A stretch of 64,000 bases of DNA from Candidatus Bathyarchaeota archaeon (GTDB taxonomy: Archaea; Thermoproteota; Bathyarchaeia; Bathyarchaeales; SOJC01). Each line of letters starts with the position of its first letter. Position 1 is the first letter of the stretch. Shown here piece by piece: positions 8,380 through 15,912 of this stretch. Location: the NCBI GenBank assembly GCA_023131225.1, contig JAGLZW010000020.1, forward strand, positions 33,492-97,491. The letters run 5' to 3'. Under the pieces are notes generated by a model. The model saw nothing but the letters and a program-made list of their open reading frames with translations, made no database searches and was not told the DNA's origin. A program made the position numbers and the translations under genes.

Positions 8380-11049
8380 TTATTTAGAAATTGATCTTGT
8401 ATACCTGCAAGCTGGATAATTGCTGCAGCCAAAGAATTTTGAATATCTACCTCTTCTCAAAACGAGATATCCATCTTCACAATGAGGACATTTCGTGCCC
8501 TTAAATGAGCAACTTCTATTTGAGCAAATATAGTACATTGCAAACTCGTCAGGGTCTGGATTTTCATGGAGAAAACCCACACCACATTGAGGACAAACAT
8601 GCGGTTTGTATTCACAGTATGGATAGTTATTACACGAATGGAACTTTCCATATTCACCTTGTCGAAGCACAATGACCCCTGTTTTACACTTAGGACACAA
8701 AACAGTACCATCTCCTCTGCTGCCCTCAACTATAACTTCATAGTCACTACTTTCAATCTCACAAACAAAAGTTGATGGATCATTCTTGTCGGCAATTAAG
8801 TACACATGCTTCTTGGCCCTTGTTACGGCGACATAAAATAACCTCCTCTCTTCAGCGTTTGGAATTTGCTCCTTCTTTGCCAGAACAAGGTCTAATACAG
8901 GGTCATCTTGGATTTGCGATGGGAACGCAAAACGCTGGGAAGTCAATCCAATGACAATAACATAATCCGCCTCTTTTCCTTTGGAGCTATGTGCAGTTGA
9001 ATATTCAATCCTTAGCTTGGGGAATTTCTCTCGAAGTTGAGAAAGATTAGCAGGTTCTTGATGGTTATATCTCCCGATTACGAATACATGGGCACCCTCC
9101 TCTTCGGAGGATTCGATACGTTTCAGCACAGCATGCATACACGCATCTTCATCAGTCTCTGTCCACAACAAGGTAACCGGTGGATCAGCAGACTCGACAT
9201 AAGAAGTGAGCTGCTTCTTAATCTGATTAGGATTCTTCAGAATGAACTTCGTCGAGAAATCGCAGAGTTTGTTGTCAAATCTAAAGGTTTTGTCTAAGAT
9301 TAGATTTTCAGATGGCTCAAAGTGATCCTCGAAATCAGTCATGATAGATATATCACCCCCATTAAACCTGTAGATGGCCTGCCAGTCGTCTCCCACGCAA
9401 AACAGCTTTGCAGAGGGGTTGCAGTCAACTAAAGCCTTCAACAACCTGAATCTACTATATGAAATGTCCTGGAATTCATCCACAAGAATATACTTGAATT
9501 CAGAACTGTATGAATGCTCAGTTACATATTTTTCCGCCCTGTTTATCATATCGTCAAAGTCAATCTCTTCGCCAAGGCTCTCCTCATAGTCATGGTAAAT
9601 CTCAGAGAAAATTTCGAGAAATGCCTCGTATCGTCTGCGATCTGGCAGTTCCCTTGACTGCTCAAGCAACTCGCGTGTAGACTTATGCGAAGACTTGAAT
9701 AGATTGAGAAAGGTTGCCAATAATCCGACAAAGGGGTGTACCAATCCCAGTCCATTTAACCTATCAAACATCTGTTCCGGGGGAATTGGGTTGAATTCTA
9801 CGCCTTCCGAAGCGAGTTTACTTTTAAGCTCCTCGAGCAAAATTCCCTCAAGTTTCTCCCAACTATAGGTTTCTATCAATGTGGTTTGATTCTTGTGATG
9901 CGCCTGCCGTTTCCAATTCATCTCTGCAATGTATTCTTTTCTATCGATGAAGGACGCAGTATTATTGTTCCTATCTACGCCAAAATGCTCTATGTAAATA
10001 TGGTATTCTGGTAGGTAAAAATCAGGCTTATATTGTCGACGCCATTTTGAGGAGAGATCAACCTCGTAGTCGCGTTCATACTCGTAGTCAATTTCATTCA
10101 TGTACAAGAAGTTGGCTATCTCACATTCTTCAAGGCTTTTAACTAAGTCTCCGTTAAGCGAGCGAACTTGATTGTTACGGAGAAAATCAATGTATTCGCC
10201 TTTTGATTTGAAGTTGAATTCGCTTTTATATGGTGTTCTATGAAATGCAAAATACCTATTTAACTTGTCAAGAAACTCCCGATTTTCATTTCTCTTGTCA
10301 ATGAACCCTTGAATCGCTTTGCGAAGTTTGAGCTTATCCCGAGATAGTTCGGAGACCGATGGGACTTTGCCCTCAACGCTGTTAATGATTTTCAAACCAA
10401 GGCTATGAAACGTCTTTGCTTCGAGTTCTCTTGGGCGATGCTTTAACTTGTAAACTCTGTTTTTCAGCTCTTTCCTGACTTCTCTGGCGAAGGAGATCAA
10501 CAGGATTTCATTGGACTTGGCCAGTTTTTTCTCTAGTAGATACGCCGCCTTACCAATAATAGTGCTAGTTTTCCCAGTTCCAGCTCCAGCTACGACTAAG
10601 TTGTGTTTTTCATCTGTTATTATTGCACGCCTCTGACTCTCGGTAAGAGGATGCACCTCCACATCATCAAAGAAATCTTGGTATTTTTGCAGTTCGTGCT
10701 GAATATATTCTTCATTCTTTTTCTTGATTAGAGTTGCTCCATTTTCAAATGCGGATTCCAGCGCTTTTAACTCGTCATCAAATCCGGTTTCTATATCCTT
10801 TTGACTGTATTGCTGAACGAGAGGTCGCAGATAATTCCAACTAGCATGCCAATCTGAATATTCAGCTTTTGATATGTAGTATTTAGAATCGAGTACTGAG
10901 CGAAATGATGCAACTGCGTTTAAAATCTCTTCCCGCTTCTCATTTAGCTTCTGTTGCAGATGCGCTAATTGATGTTTTCGATGTGTACTGAATATGACCA
11001 ATAAGGCTACTGCAACGAAGATTAAGACTATATACAGCAAGAGATCCAA
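8380..11049 (-). CDS. HelD/UvrD-type superfamily 1 helicase with TM anchor, nuclease-like insert and zinc ribbons
   Basis: The product has 889 residues. A hydrophobic segment at 3-20 predicts membrane anchoring. Residues 25-135 are helical and charged. The UvrD-type motor has Walker A GAGTGKT (155-161), Walker B LVDEFQDIS, and later motifs GDDWQAIYRFNGGD and VAVTRAKKHVY. Within 305-400 lies a PD-(D/E)XK-like insert: EECEIANFL, KPDFYLP (D343) and IYIEHFG (E354). The last 130 residues carry three topoisomerase-type C4 zinc ribbons, for example CPKCKTG and CSNYPACRY. The layout recalls E. coli helicase IV (HelD). It is a single-gene unit flanked by related repeats (8286-8340, 11136-11220), which hints at acquisition as a cassette. 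A role in repair or defence is inferred. Confidence 0.85.
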   Translation of the reverse strand: MDLLLYIVLIFVAVALLVIFSTHRKHQLAHLQQKLNEKREEILNAVASFRSVLDSKYYISKAEYSDWHASWNYLRPLVQQYSQKDIETGFDDELKALESAFENGATLIKKKNEEYIQHELQKYQDFFDDVEVHPLTESQRRAIITDEKHNLVVAGAGTGKTSTIIGKAAYLLEKKLAKSNEILLISFAREVRKELKNRVYKLKHRPRELEAKTFHSLGLKIINSVEGKVPSVSELSRDKLKLRKAIQGFIDKRNENREFLDKLNRYFAFHRTPYKSEFNFKSKGEYIDFLRNNQVRSLNGDLVKSLEECEIANFLYMNEIDYEYERDYEVDLSSKWRRQYKPDFYLPEYHIYIEHFGVDRNNNTASFIDRKEYIAEMNWKRQAHHKNQTTLIETYSWEKLEGILLEELKSKLASEGVEFNPIPPEQMFDRLNGLGLVHPFVGLLATFLNLFKSSHKSTRELLEQSRELPDRRRYEAFLEIFSEIYHDYEESLGEEIDFDDMINRAEKYVTEHSYSSEFKYILVDEFQDISYSRFRLLKALVDCNPSAKLFCVGDDWQAIYRFNGGDISIMTDFEDHFEPSENLILDKTFRFDNKLCDFSTKFILKNPNQIKKQLTSYVESADPPVTLLWTETDEDACMHAVLKRIESSEEEGAHVFVIGRYNHQEPANLSQLREKFPKLRIEYSTAHSSKGKEADYVIVIGLTSQRFAFPSQIQDDPVLDLVLAKKEQIPNAEERRLFYVAVTRAKKHVYLIADKNDPSTFVCEIESSDYEVIVEGSRGDGTVLCPKCKTGVIVLRQGEYGKFHSCNNYPYCEYKPHVCPQCGVGFLHENPDPDEFAMYYICSNRSCSFKGTKCPHCEDGYLVLRRGRYSKFFGCSNYPACRYTRSISK

Positions 11050-11135
11050 GAGTCAGGCTCCCAATTCATTTTGTCGTGTTGACCTAAAAAATTAGTCCTG
11101 TCATGCGTGTGCGTTCCCGTTTCATTGTGGAGGGG

Positions 11136-11220
11136 CGCATGATTTGAACTATAGAAAAAGGAGATATCACCCAACACCGGCAAATTCCTACGGAATTTCC
11201 CCCGCAAACCTATCTTTTTT
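11136..11220 (-). repeat. tRNA-3'-like repeat element with hairpin (copy C)
   Basis: This is the counterpart of 8286-8340, lying upstream of the helicase. On the plus strand ATTTGAAC (11149-11157) and GAGATATCACCCAA (11161-11174) occur 11-13 bases apart, as in copy B. They are followed by GCAAATTCC, also present in the spacer at 6350-6402. It also holds a perfect AAATTCC-TAC-GGAATTT hairpin (11182-11198) and ends in a T-run (11215-11220). The T-arm stem seen in copy B is lost here, so the copy is degenerate. Confidence 0.4.
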
Positions 11221-11520
11221 ATTCCTAAAGATCAAGGGGTTAGGTTTAAAACTTCGGTTTAAATTATCGGGGTTTGAGTTTTCATCCAGATCTGACGCGC
11301 GCGCGCTCGTTTCAATACTCGAAAGTGACATCGCAAAACCTCTCGTCCTTTCAATGTGGAGATCTTAAAATCATCAAGCCTGATTCCCTCATACTTGTCC
11401 AGAAACTTCTCTGCCTGTCCTTCTGACCCTCTGGAAACACTCTGCCTACGCCTTCACTGACTCTGGTTTTGAAGAGAAACTCAAGGTTGTAAGGCTACGC
11501 ATAAGTAAATGAAGCATCAA
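11221..11520. other. 300-base spacer with a startless minus-strand reading frame
   Basis: No supported gene. On the minus strand a frame is open from about 11453 to TAA at 11259. It contains a protein-like stretch (AEKFLDKYEGIRLDDFKIST) but has no usable start and an upstream in-frame TGA, so it may be a gene remnant. A CGCGCGCGC simple repeat sits near 11295. Two TTTCA(A/T)TGTGGAG motifs (about 11130 and 11350) occur but do not form an array. Confidence 0.35.
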
Positions 11521-12999
11521 CTAAGGTGTGTATTTGAAGGGGTGCTTCGACCGGTCCTTATTCTCCGTAACCTCATCTGCCGATGGTCTTCCCTCAATAG
11601 CTCTTCGAATAGCGTGCCGCATAGCCTTGTAATTATTAATGTACACTCTTTGCCGATTAACCGCCGACGGATGTACGAAAACATTCGCAATAATAATCAA
11701 ATCTTCTGCAGCCCCTTTTGGAATGCTGCCATCCGCCAAACTGTCCGCGACTGCTTTAGCCACGCCGGCCTGCGCCGGTCCATAAACCATACTCGCCTGC
11801 CGCATGTTCTTAATTGTCACCGTGGGAACCATCAACGTGACAGGCTTTACCAAGACATTGGGCTCCAGAATAGCTACAAGCGCCTCATGTCCCGGAGTCG
11901 GATTTGCCTTCGCCTTCGCGTATGCCTCACCAACGGGACCGTCTTTCTTGCCAATCATCAGGTCGATGTGCGCCACTTCTGCATCCTTCCCAGCCAAAGC
12001 CTCACCCACACGCAGTTTGAAATCATGAATTACTTCAGGTGTTATGTGAACAGCCGTAAACCTTTCTTCCAAAGCTTTCTCCTCAATCTCAAACTTAACT
12101 GGTTTAGCCTTTATCTTGCCAATCTTCTCCAAATCCAGCCGCAACTCTTCCCTCGCCTCATACGTAAGCTCACCGCCAACGCTAAGCGGCAATCTTACAC
12201 GCCCAACCTTAATTCCTATCATGTTCAAAGCCTCCTTAGCGCCCACCGCGCCACTCTGAGCCGTAATCCTTGCGATTTTCTGAACCTTGTATTGCAGCTC
12301 ACGAGCCCTCTGCAAATCGCCCTTTTGTACGTTGTTGTAAATTTCAACCCAAATATCAGGAATGAAGTTGGCACTTGCCAAGATTGCTCCACTGGCTCCA
12401 GCAGCCAAAGCCGCCATGACCACCTCGTCATGACCACACATCACGTTAATTTTGTCGCGAACCTTTTCTAAAACTGCCAAAATGAAGCTAAGTTGCCCGC
12501 TGCTGTCTTTGACGCCGACTATGTTGGGTATCTGCGCGAGGTCTTCCACCATCTGCCATGGCAAGGGTAGTCCGGTGCATTGAGGTATGTTGTAGAGGAT
12601 TAATGGCAAATCCACCTTAGACGCAATGGTGAAATAGTGCTCGTAAATTCCTCTGCTGGTAGGCTTTAGGTAGTAAGGTGTCACAATTAAAGCTGCGTCA
12701 GCACCAGCATCCTTTGCATACTTTGTCATCTCTAACGCTTGTTCGGTTCCGCTTGCTCCGGTGCCCGCTACAACGGAAACTCTGCCGTTAACTTCATCAA
12801 CAACAACGTCAATAACATGCTTCCTTTCTTTGATAGTCATGTTTATGAACTCACCAGTAGTCCCACAAGGAACAACACCGCTAACGCCGAGCTCAATACA
12901 GTGATTAACAAGCACACGCATTTGCTCTTCATCAACCTGCTTTCTGTCATCAGCAAAAGGTGTCACTAAGGCAGGCATGATCCCTTTAGGCTTGAACAT
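11521..12999 (-). CDS. fusion of DapA-family aldolase with formaldehyde-activating enzyme (Fae)
   Basis: The 492 residues make two complete domains. Residues 1-300 are a DHDPS/NAL-family class I aldolase: GTTGE (46-50), Tyr109 in TPYYLKP, Tyr136 in LILYNIP and the Schiff-base Lys164 in GVKDSSG. The Arg that binds the second carboxylate in true DHDPS is Cys141 (NIPQCTG), so the substrate is probably not aspartate semialdehyde. Residues about 325-470 are Fae, which condenses formaldehyde with tetrahydromethanopterin. The catalytic His344 is in EVAHIDLMIG, and the core motifs VPTVTIKN and YGPAQAGVAKAVAD are present. ATG at 12999 follows AAGGAG by 9 nt. It is divergent from 13172-14458. Aldol release or capture of formaldehyde is my inference. 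Confidence 0.9.
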   Translation of the reverse strand: MFKPKGIMPALVTPFADDRKQVDEEQMRVLVNHCIELGVSGVVPCGTTGEFINMTIKERKHVIDVVVDEVNGRVSVVAGTGASGTEQALEMTKYAKDAGADAALIVTPYYLKPTSRGIYEHYFTIASKVDLPLILYNIPQCTGLPLPWQMVEDLAQIPNIVGVKDSSGQLSFILAVLEKVRDKINVMCGHDEVVMAALAAGASGAILASANFIPDIWVEIYNNVQKGDLQRARELQYKVQKIARITAQSGAVGAKEALNMIGIKVGRVRLPLSVGGELTYEAREELRLDLEKIGKIKAKPVKFEIEEKALEERFTAVHITPEVIHDFKLRVGEALAGKDAEVAHIDLMIGKKDGPVGEAYAKAKANPTPGHEALVAILEPNVLVKPVTLMVPTVTIKNMRQASMVYGPAQAGVAKAVADSLADGSIPKGAAEDLIIIANVFVHPSAVNRQRVYINNYKAMRHAIRRAIEGRPSADEVTENKDRSKHPFKYTP

Positions 13000-13035
13000 C
13001 AACTCCAACTCCTTTACAATTTATCGTGTCTTGTA

Positions 13036-13131
13036 CACATTTAAGTCCTTCACTCTACGTTGACCAGTGTGAATTGACACTGATTTCGCAGAGCTATTCT
13101 TATAAATACTGCTAACATTATAACGCAACAT
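13036..13131. promoter_or_regulatory. divergent promoter region with shared palindrome
   Basis: Between the aldolase-Fae gene (minus) and the 13172 gene (plus) there is a TATA-like CTTAAATG on the minus strand (13038-13045) and CTTATAAATA on the plus strand (13099-13108). Between them is a perfect inverted repeat CAGTGT-GAATTG-ACACTG (13065-13082). Its position suits an operator serving both genes. The regulator is unknown. Confidence 0.55.
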
Positions 13132-13171
13132 AAGGCGCCCTTAAAAGTCAATAGAAAACTTGGAGGAGCAT

Positions 13172-14458
13172 GTGTTGAACAACCTCAAACATAAATTGAG
13201 AATCAAGGAAGAAAATCTAAAGAAAATTAACGATTTCCTTCTAAAAGAAGACAACCCTCTTGTAGACAATTTACTTAAAATTATTGAAAAATATGGCAGT
13301 GTCGAAGAGATTAACCGAAAGGCTCGAGAAGCCCGTAAACTCGAAAACCTCATGAGTCAACTAAAGGCAAAGAACTCACCCTTTGTAAGAGATCTTGAGT
13401 GGCTTATTGAACAACGGGACAACGACGCTTTTATCAGCATTCCCAATTATCGCAGGAAAATTCTAGGAGATAAAGCAGATTCTACGACGTTCAATGAGTC
13501 ATTCGCCGTCACCCTCGAAATCAGCGCGTGCAACTTTTTCCCTTGGGTTATAGAAGAAGCAAAAAAAGCCATTGCACAGCAGGACCTTATGCCCAGTCGC
13601 TTTATTCGCGTCCACTCCATGAAAGAGCAAAATGAAGACAATGAACTCTTGGCGTTTGCAGCAGCAATGCAGATTGTAGGCGCTTCGTACGTGGAAACGT
13701 TAGATACAAAGGGAACTCTACCTGGACCCGATGGCCTACCCATTAACGTTCACCTAGGTGGACCCGAGACTATCACCGGATATTTTGGCGGCGTCGGGAT
13801 GCCAAACGAATACGCTTTGAAGTGGGTTGATGAATTTCTGCACTATTACACTAAATACGGCATTCAACAGGTGTTGAATATAAACATAGGAAGCGTAATG
13901 CTGGGATACTGGCTCCACAAGCTTGGAATCGACATCGAATTCAAAATTTCAGTATATCTAGGCAACGATAACCCTTACTCTTGCTTCTGGACGCTAATGA
14001 CCGCTAAGCTCTTTAGTCGTGACGACAGCACCAGCCCACTTGTAGGCTTCAACCTTGCAAATTCCGTCAACAACGAGACAATTGAAATTTCAGCCTATAT
14101 ACGAAAAGCTTTCGACTTTGAAGACATTGTACGCATTGAGCATCACATAGTAGAAACTTACAAAAGCATTGTCAGACAGCCATACGACCGACTTGACGAA
14201 CTTCTGGAAATCGCCGACCATGTGAAGAACATTAGCGCTAAACATGAGGGCGGGGTGCTCGAAGTTGAGAAAACTCGGGAACACCCCTCGGACATCTTGG
14301 AATACTTTGTCCCCCAAAAGGACATTCTTGCGCAGAATTTGATGCCGAAACTAACAATCAACTATCTGGACAAGCATGACTCGATGAACAGAACTGCCAA
14401 AGCCCTCACCGAACGAGGATTAACCTTCATCGCCGCTCAGAAACTGCACAAGAAATAA
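13172..14458 (+). CDS. conserved protein of unknown function, predicted alpha/beta barrel
   Basis: About 428 residues. GTG at 13172 is 5 nt after GGAGG (13162-13166); TTG at 13175 is an alternative. I do not recognise the family. Residues 1-90 are charged and helical. The rest alternates short hydrophobic strands with helices, as in a TIM barrel: FAVTLEISAC, FIRVHSM, INVHLGGPETITGYFGG, QVLNINIG, FKISVYLGNDNPYS, LVGFNLANSVN, VRIEHHIVETYKS, ISAKHEGG and TINYLDKHD. Glycine/histidine/aspartate-rich strand ends suggest an enzyme active site. It has no signal or membrane segment. It is divergent from the aldolase-Fae gene with a shared palindrome, so a linked pathway role is inferred. Confidence 0.75.
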   Translation: MLNNLKHKLRIKEENLKKINDFLLKEDNPLVDNLLKIIEKYGSVEEINRKAREARKLENLMSQLKAKNSPFVRDLEWLIEQRDNDAFISIPNYRRKILGDKADSTTFNESFAVTLEISACNFFPWVIEEAKKAIAQQDLMPSRFIRVHSMKEQNEDNELLAFAAAMQIVGASYVETLDTKGTLPGPDGLPINVHLGGPETITGYFGGVGMPNEYALKWVDEFLHYYTKYGIQQVLNINIGSVMLGYWLHKLGIDIEFKISVYLGNDNPYSCFWTLMTAKLFSRDDSTSPLVGFNLANSVNNETIEISAYIRKAFDFEDIVRIEHHIVETYKSIVRQPYDRLDELLEIADHVKNISAKHEGGVLEVEKTREHPSDILEYFVPQKDILAQNLMPKLTINYLDKHDSMNRTAKALTERGLTFIAAQKLHKK

Positions 14459-14482
14459 GGGTACTGATGCTTACAGCGAAGC

Positions 14483-15199
14483 TTACCACGTTGTCGTCTT
14501 AGGACGCCTTACCATTAAGAAAATCGTTGTTACAACGAAGATTCCTGTAGTTATTATGAAGATGTACATCAAACCTGTTGAGTTATTCTCACCGATCTGC
14601 TGACCTTCTAACTATTGATACTTCTGCTGTAAATCGGTATAGTTTGCCTCCAGCGAAGTATAGTTGGCCTGCAAGTCATCACGGAAACTGTTCAGCGAAT
14701 CATAAGCTTGTCTCAGATTTTCGTAGGCCTTATTTTGGATAAATGTGGCCTGAAAACCATGGACGTTATTCACAGGTGTGGGTATATCTCCTTTGATGTC
14801 CCACTTGTACCTCAACTTGCCAGAAATCAAGCCGGGCAAGGCATCCACAGGTATGACCATTTCATAGTGCTGCTCGTAGGTTTGTCCTAAATCGAAGTCG
14901 AAGTTTTCGAGGAAGTTTATGTATTTGATTGAAGTTTCAGTCAGATTCTCCGTCAAGCAAGAAATGTTTCCGTTGATGAAATCTATGTGGATTTTTGCTG
15001 ACGCGTTGACCCTTATGGTGATATTTATTTTATCTCCAGGCCAAGCTTGAATTGGAGACACTACTTCCATGAGTAGACCCCCTTGAGTAAATGAGTATGT
15101 TTGTCTTTCCTCAGTTTCCGAGAATACGGGTGCACTCACGCATATAGTTGTAAGAATCACTGTTGCTATCAGTAAAGATACTAATCGTTTAGTGTTCAA
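14483..15199 (-). pseudogene. exported coiled-coil protein gene interrupted by one in-frame TAG
   Basis: The frame from ATG 15199 encodes a signal peptide (about residues 5-26), a beta-rich ectodomain and a coiled coil with repeated NYT(S/D)L units. It meets TAG at 14612-14614 after 195 residues. The same frame continues for 42 codons to TAA at 14483. It encodes exactly the expected missing part: a linker, a transmembrane helix (LMYIFIITTGIFVVTTIFLM) and a basic tail. So the gene looks intact apart from one nonsense codon. It is either a recent pseudogene, a read-through gene or a truncated secreted form. TAG is a common true stop in this window. Confidence 0.65.
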
Positions 15200-15324
15200 T
15201 TTTCTTCCACCTTTTAGAAGTGCTTATTTGGTTCTATCAAACGGTATTTAACGGTTTTCTAACATTATTTTGAAAAATTAGAACTATTTTAAGCGTATTT
15301 TTAATTTTTGCTATCGAAAATCTG

Positions 15325-15570
15325 CTATTCCAATGCGCGTATAAAGCGTTGGTATACATACAGGAAGTAAATAAGAGCAAATAAAGTAAGCACGACTTCA
15401 AACGACAAAATCAGCTGGTTATGCTCCACTGCGAAAAAGTAGCCTTTCATAACAATGTCCGAGAAAACAAGAATCTGCAGAAATATAGCTCCTCCAATAC
15501 AGCTAAATCCCAAACAGTGGACAAATTGTCGTAAGCGTTGGTCAACTCTCACGTTAAACAAGTCTATCAA
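15325..15570 (-). CDS. small membrane protein of unknown function
   Basis: The 81 residues (TTG start) contain two hydrophobic stretches, about 18-35 and 52-73, compatible with two transmembrane helices, and a charged N-terminus. No family is recognised. It lies alone between an exported-protein gene and a broken metallo-hydrolase, in an AT-rich stretch. Coding status is supported only by the hydrophobic pattern. Confidence 0.4.
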   Translation of the reverse strand: MIDLFNVRVDQRLRQFVHCLGFSCIGGAIFLQILVFSDIVMKGYFFAVEHNQLILSFEVVLTLFALIYFLYVYQRFIRALE

Positions 15571-15664
15571 GAATACAATAGCAAATCGCTTATCTTAAGG
15601 TTTACGAAACCAAACATAAAATGTAACATAATAATTCCTTCTTTAGATTTTGAATAGCTACGGC

Positions 15665-15912
15665 TCATTCTCTAAAGAGAAATCTTTTTCCTTCTTCTGT
15701 AAGCTTTACGGAATATTTGCTGAATAGTTTCTTGAACAGAGTTGGATGCTCCGTTCACCTTTCGCGGATAGAGGTACCCTGCAAAGTATTTCGCTTGTTT
15801 GGAGAACGATAAGCCGAAGTCTAAAAAGACTTTAGTGTCTCTGTCTTGGAGAAGAATTGTTGCCGCCTATCTCGTTGATTCCACCGAAAAAAGTTAGGTT
15901 TATCTTATTCAT
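15665..15912 (-). pseudogene. remnant of an MBL-fold metallo-hydrolase
   Basis: From ATG 15912 the peptide reads MNKINLTFFGGINEIGGN. A one-base frameshift follows, then ILLQDRDTKVFLDFGLSF and YFAGYLYPRKVNGA. This is the N-terminus of an RNase J-like metallo-beta-lactamase protein. It then breaks off before any HxHxDH metal site. The distal part in another frame (LFKKLFSKYSVKLTEEGKRF) resembles the tail of a winged-helix regulator. The ATG overlaps the stop of the upstream kinase gene, so it was once the second gene of that operon. Confidence 0.6.

Noticed and set aside
11128..11364. CRISPR-like repeats (TTTCA(A/T)TGTGGAG twice)
   Set aside because: Only two imperfect copies more than 200 bases apart, no regular spacing and no cas genes in the window.
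11509..12471. Long plus-strand frame opposite the aldolase-Fae gene
   Set aside because: It is antisense to a gene with clear family motifs over its full length, and its own product resembles nothing.
13172..14458. Archaeal phosphoenolpyruvate carboxylase
   Set aside because: Size and barrel-like pattern are loosely similar, but the characteristic N-terminal and catalytic motifs of that enzyme are absent.
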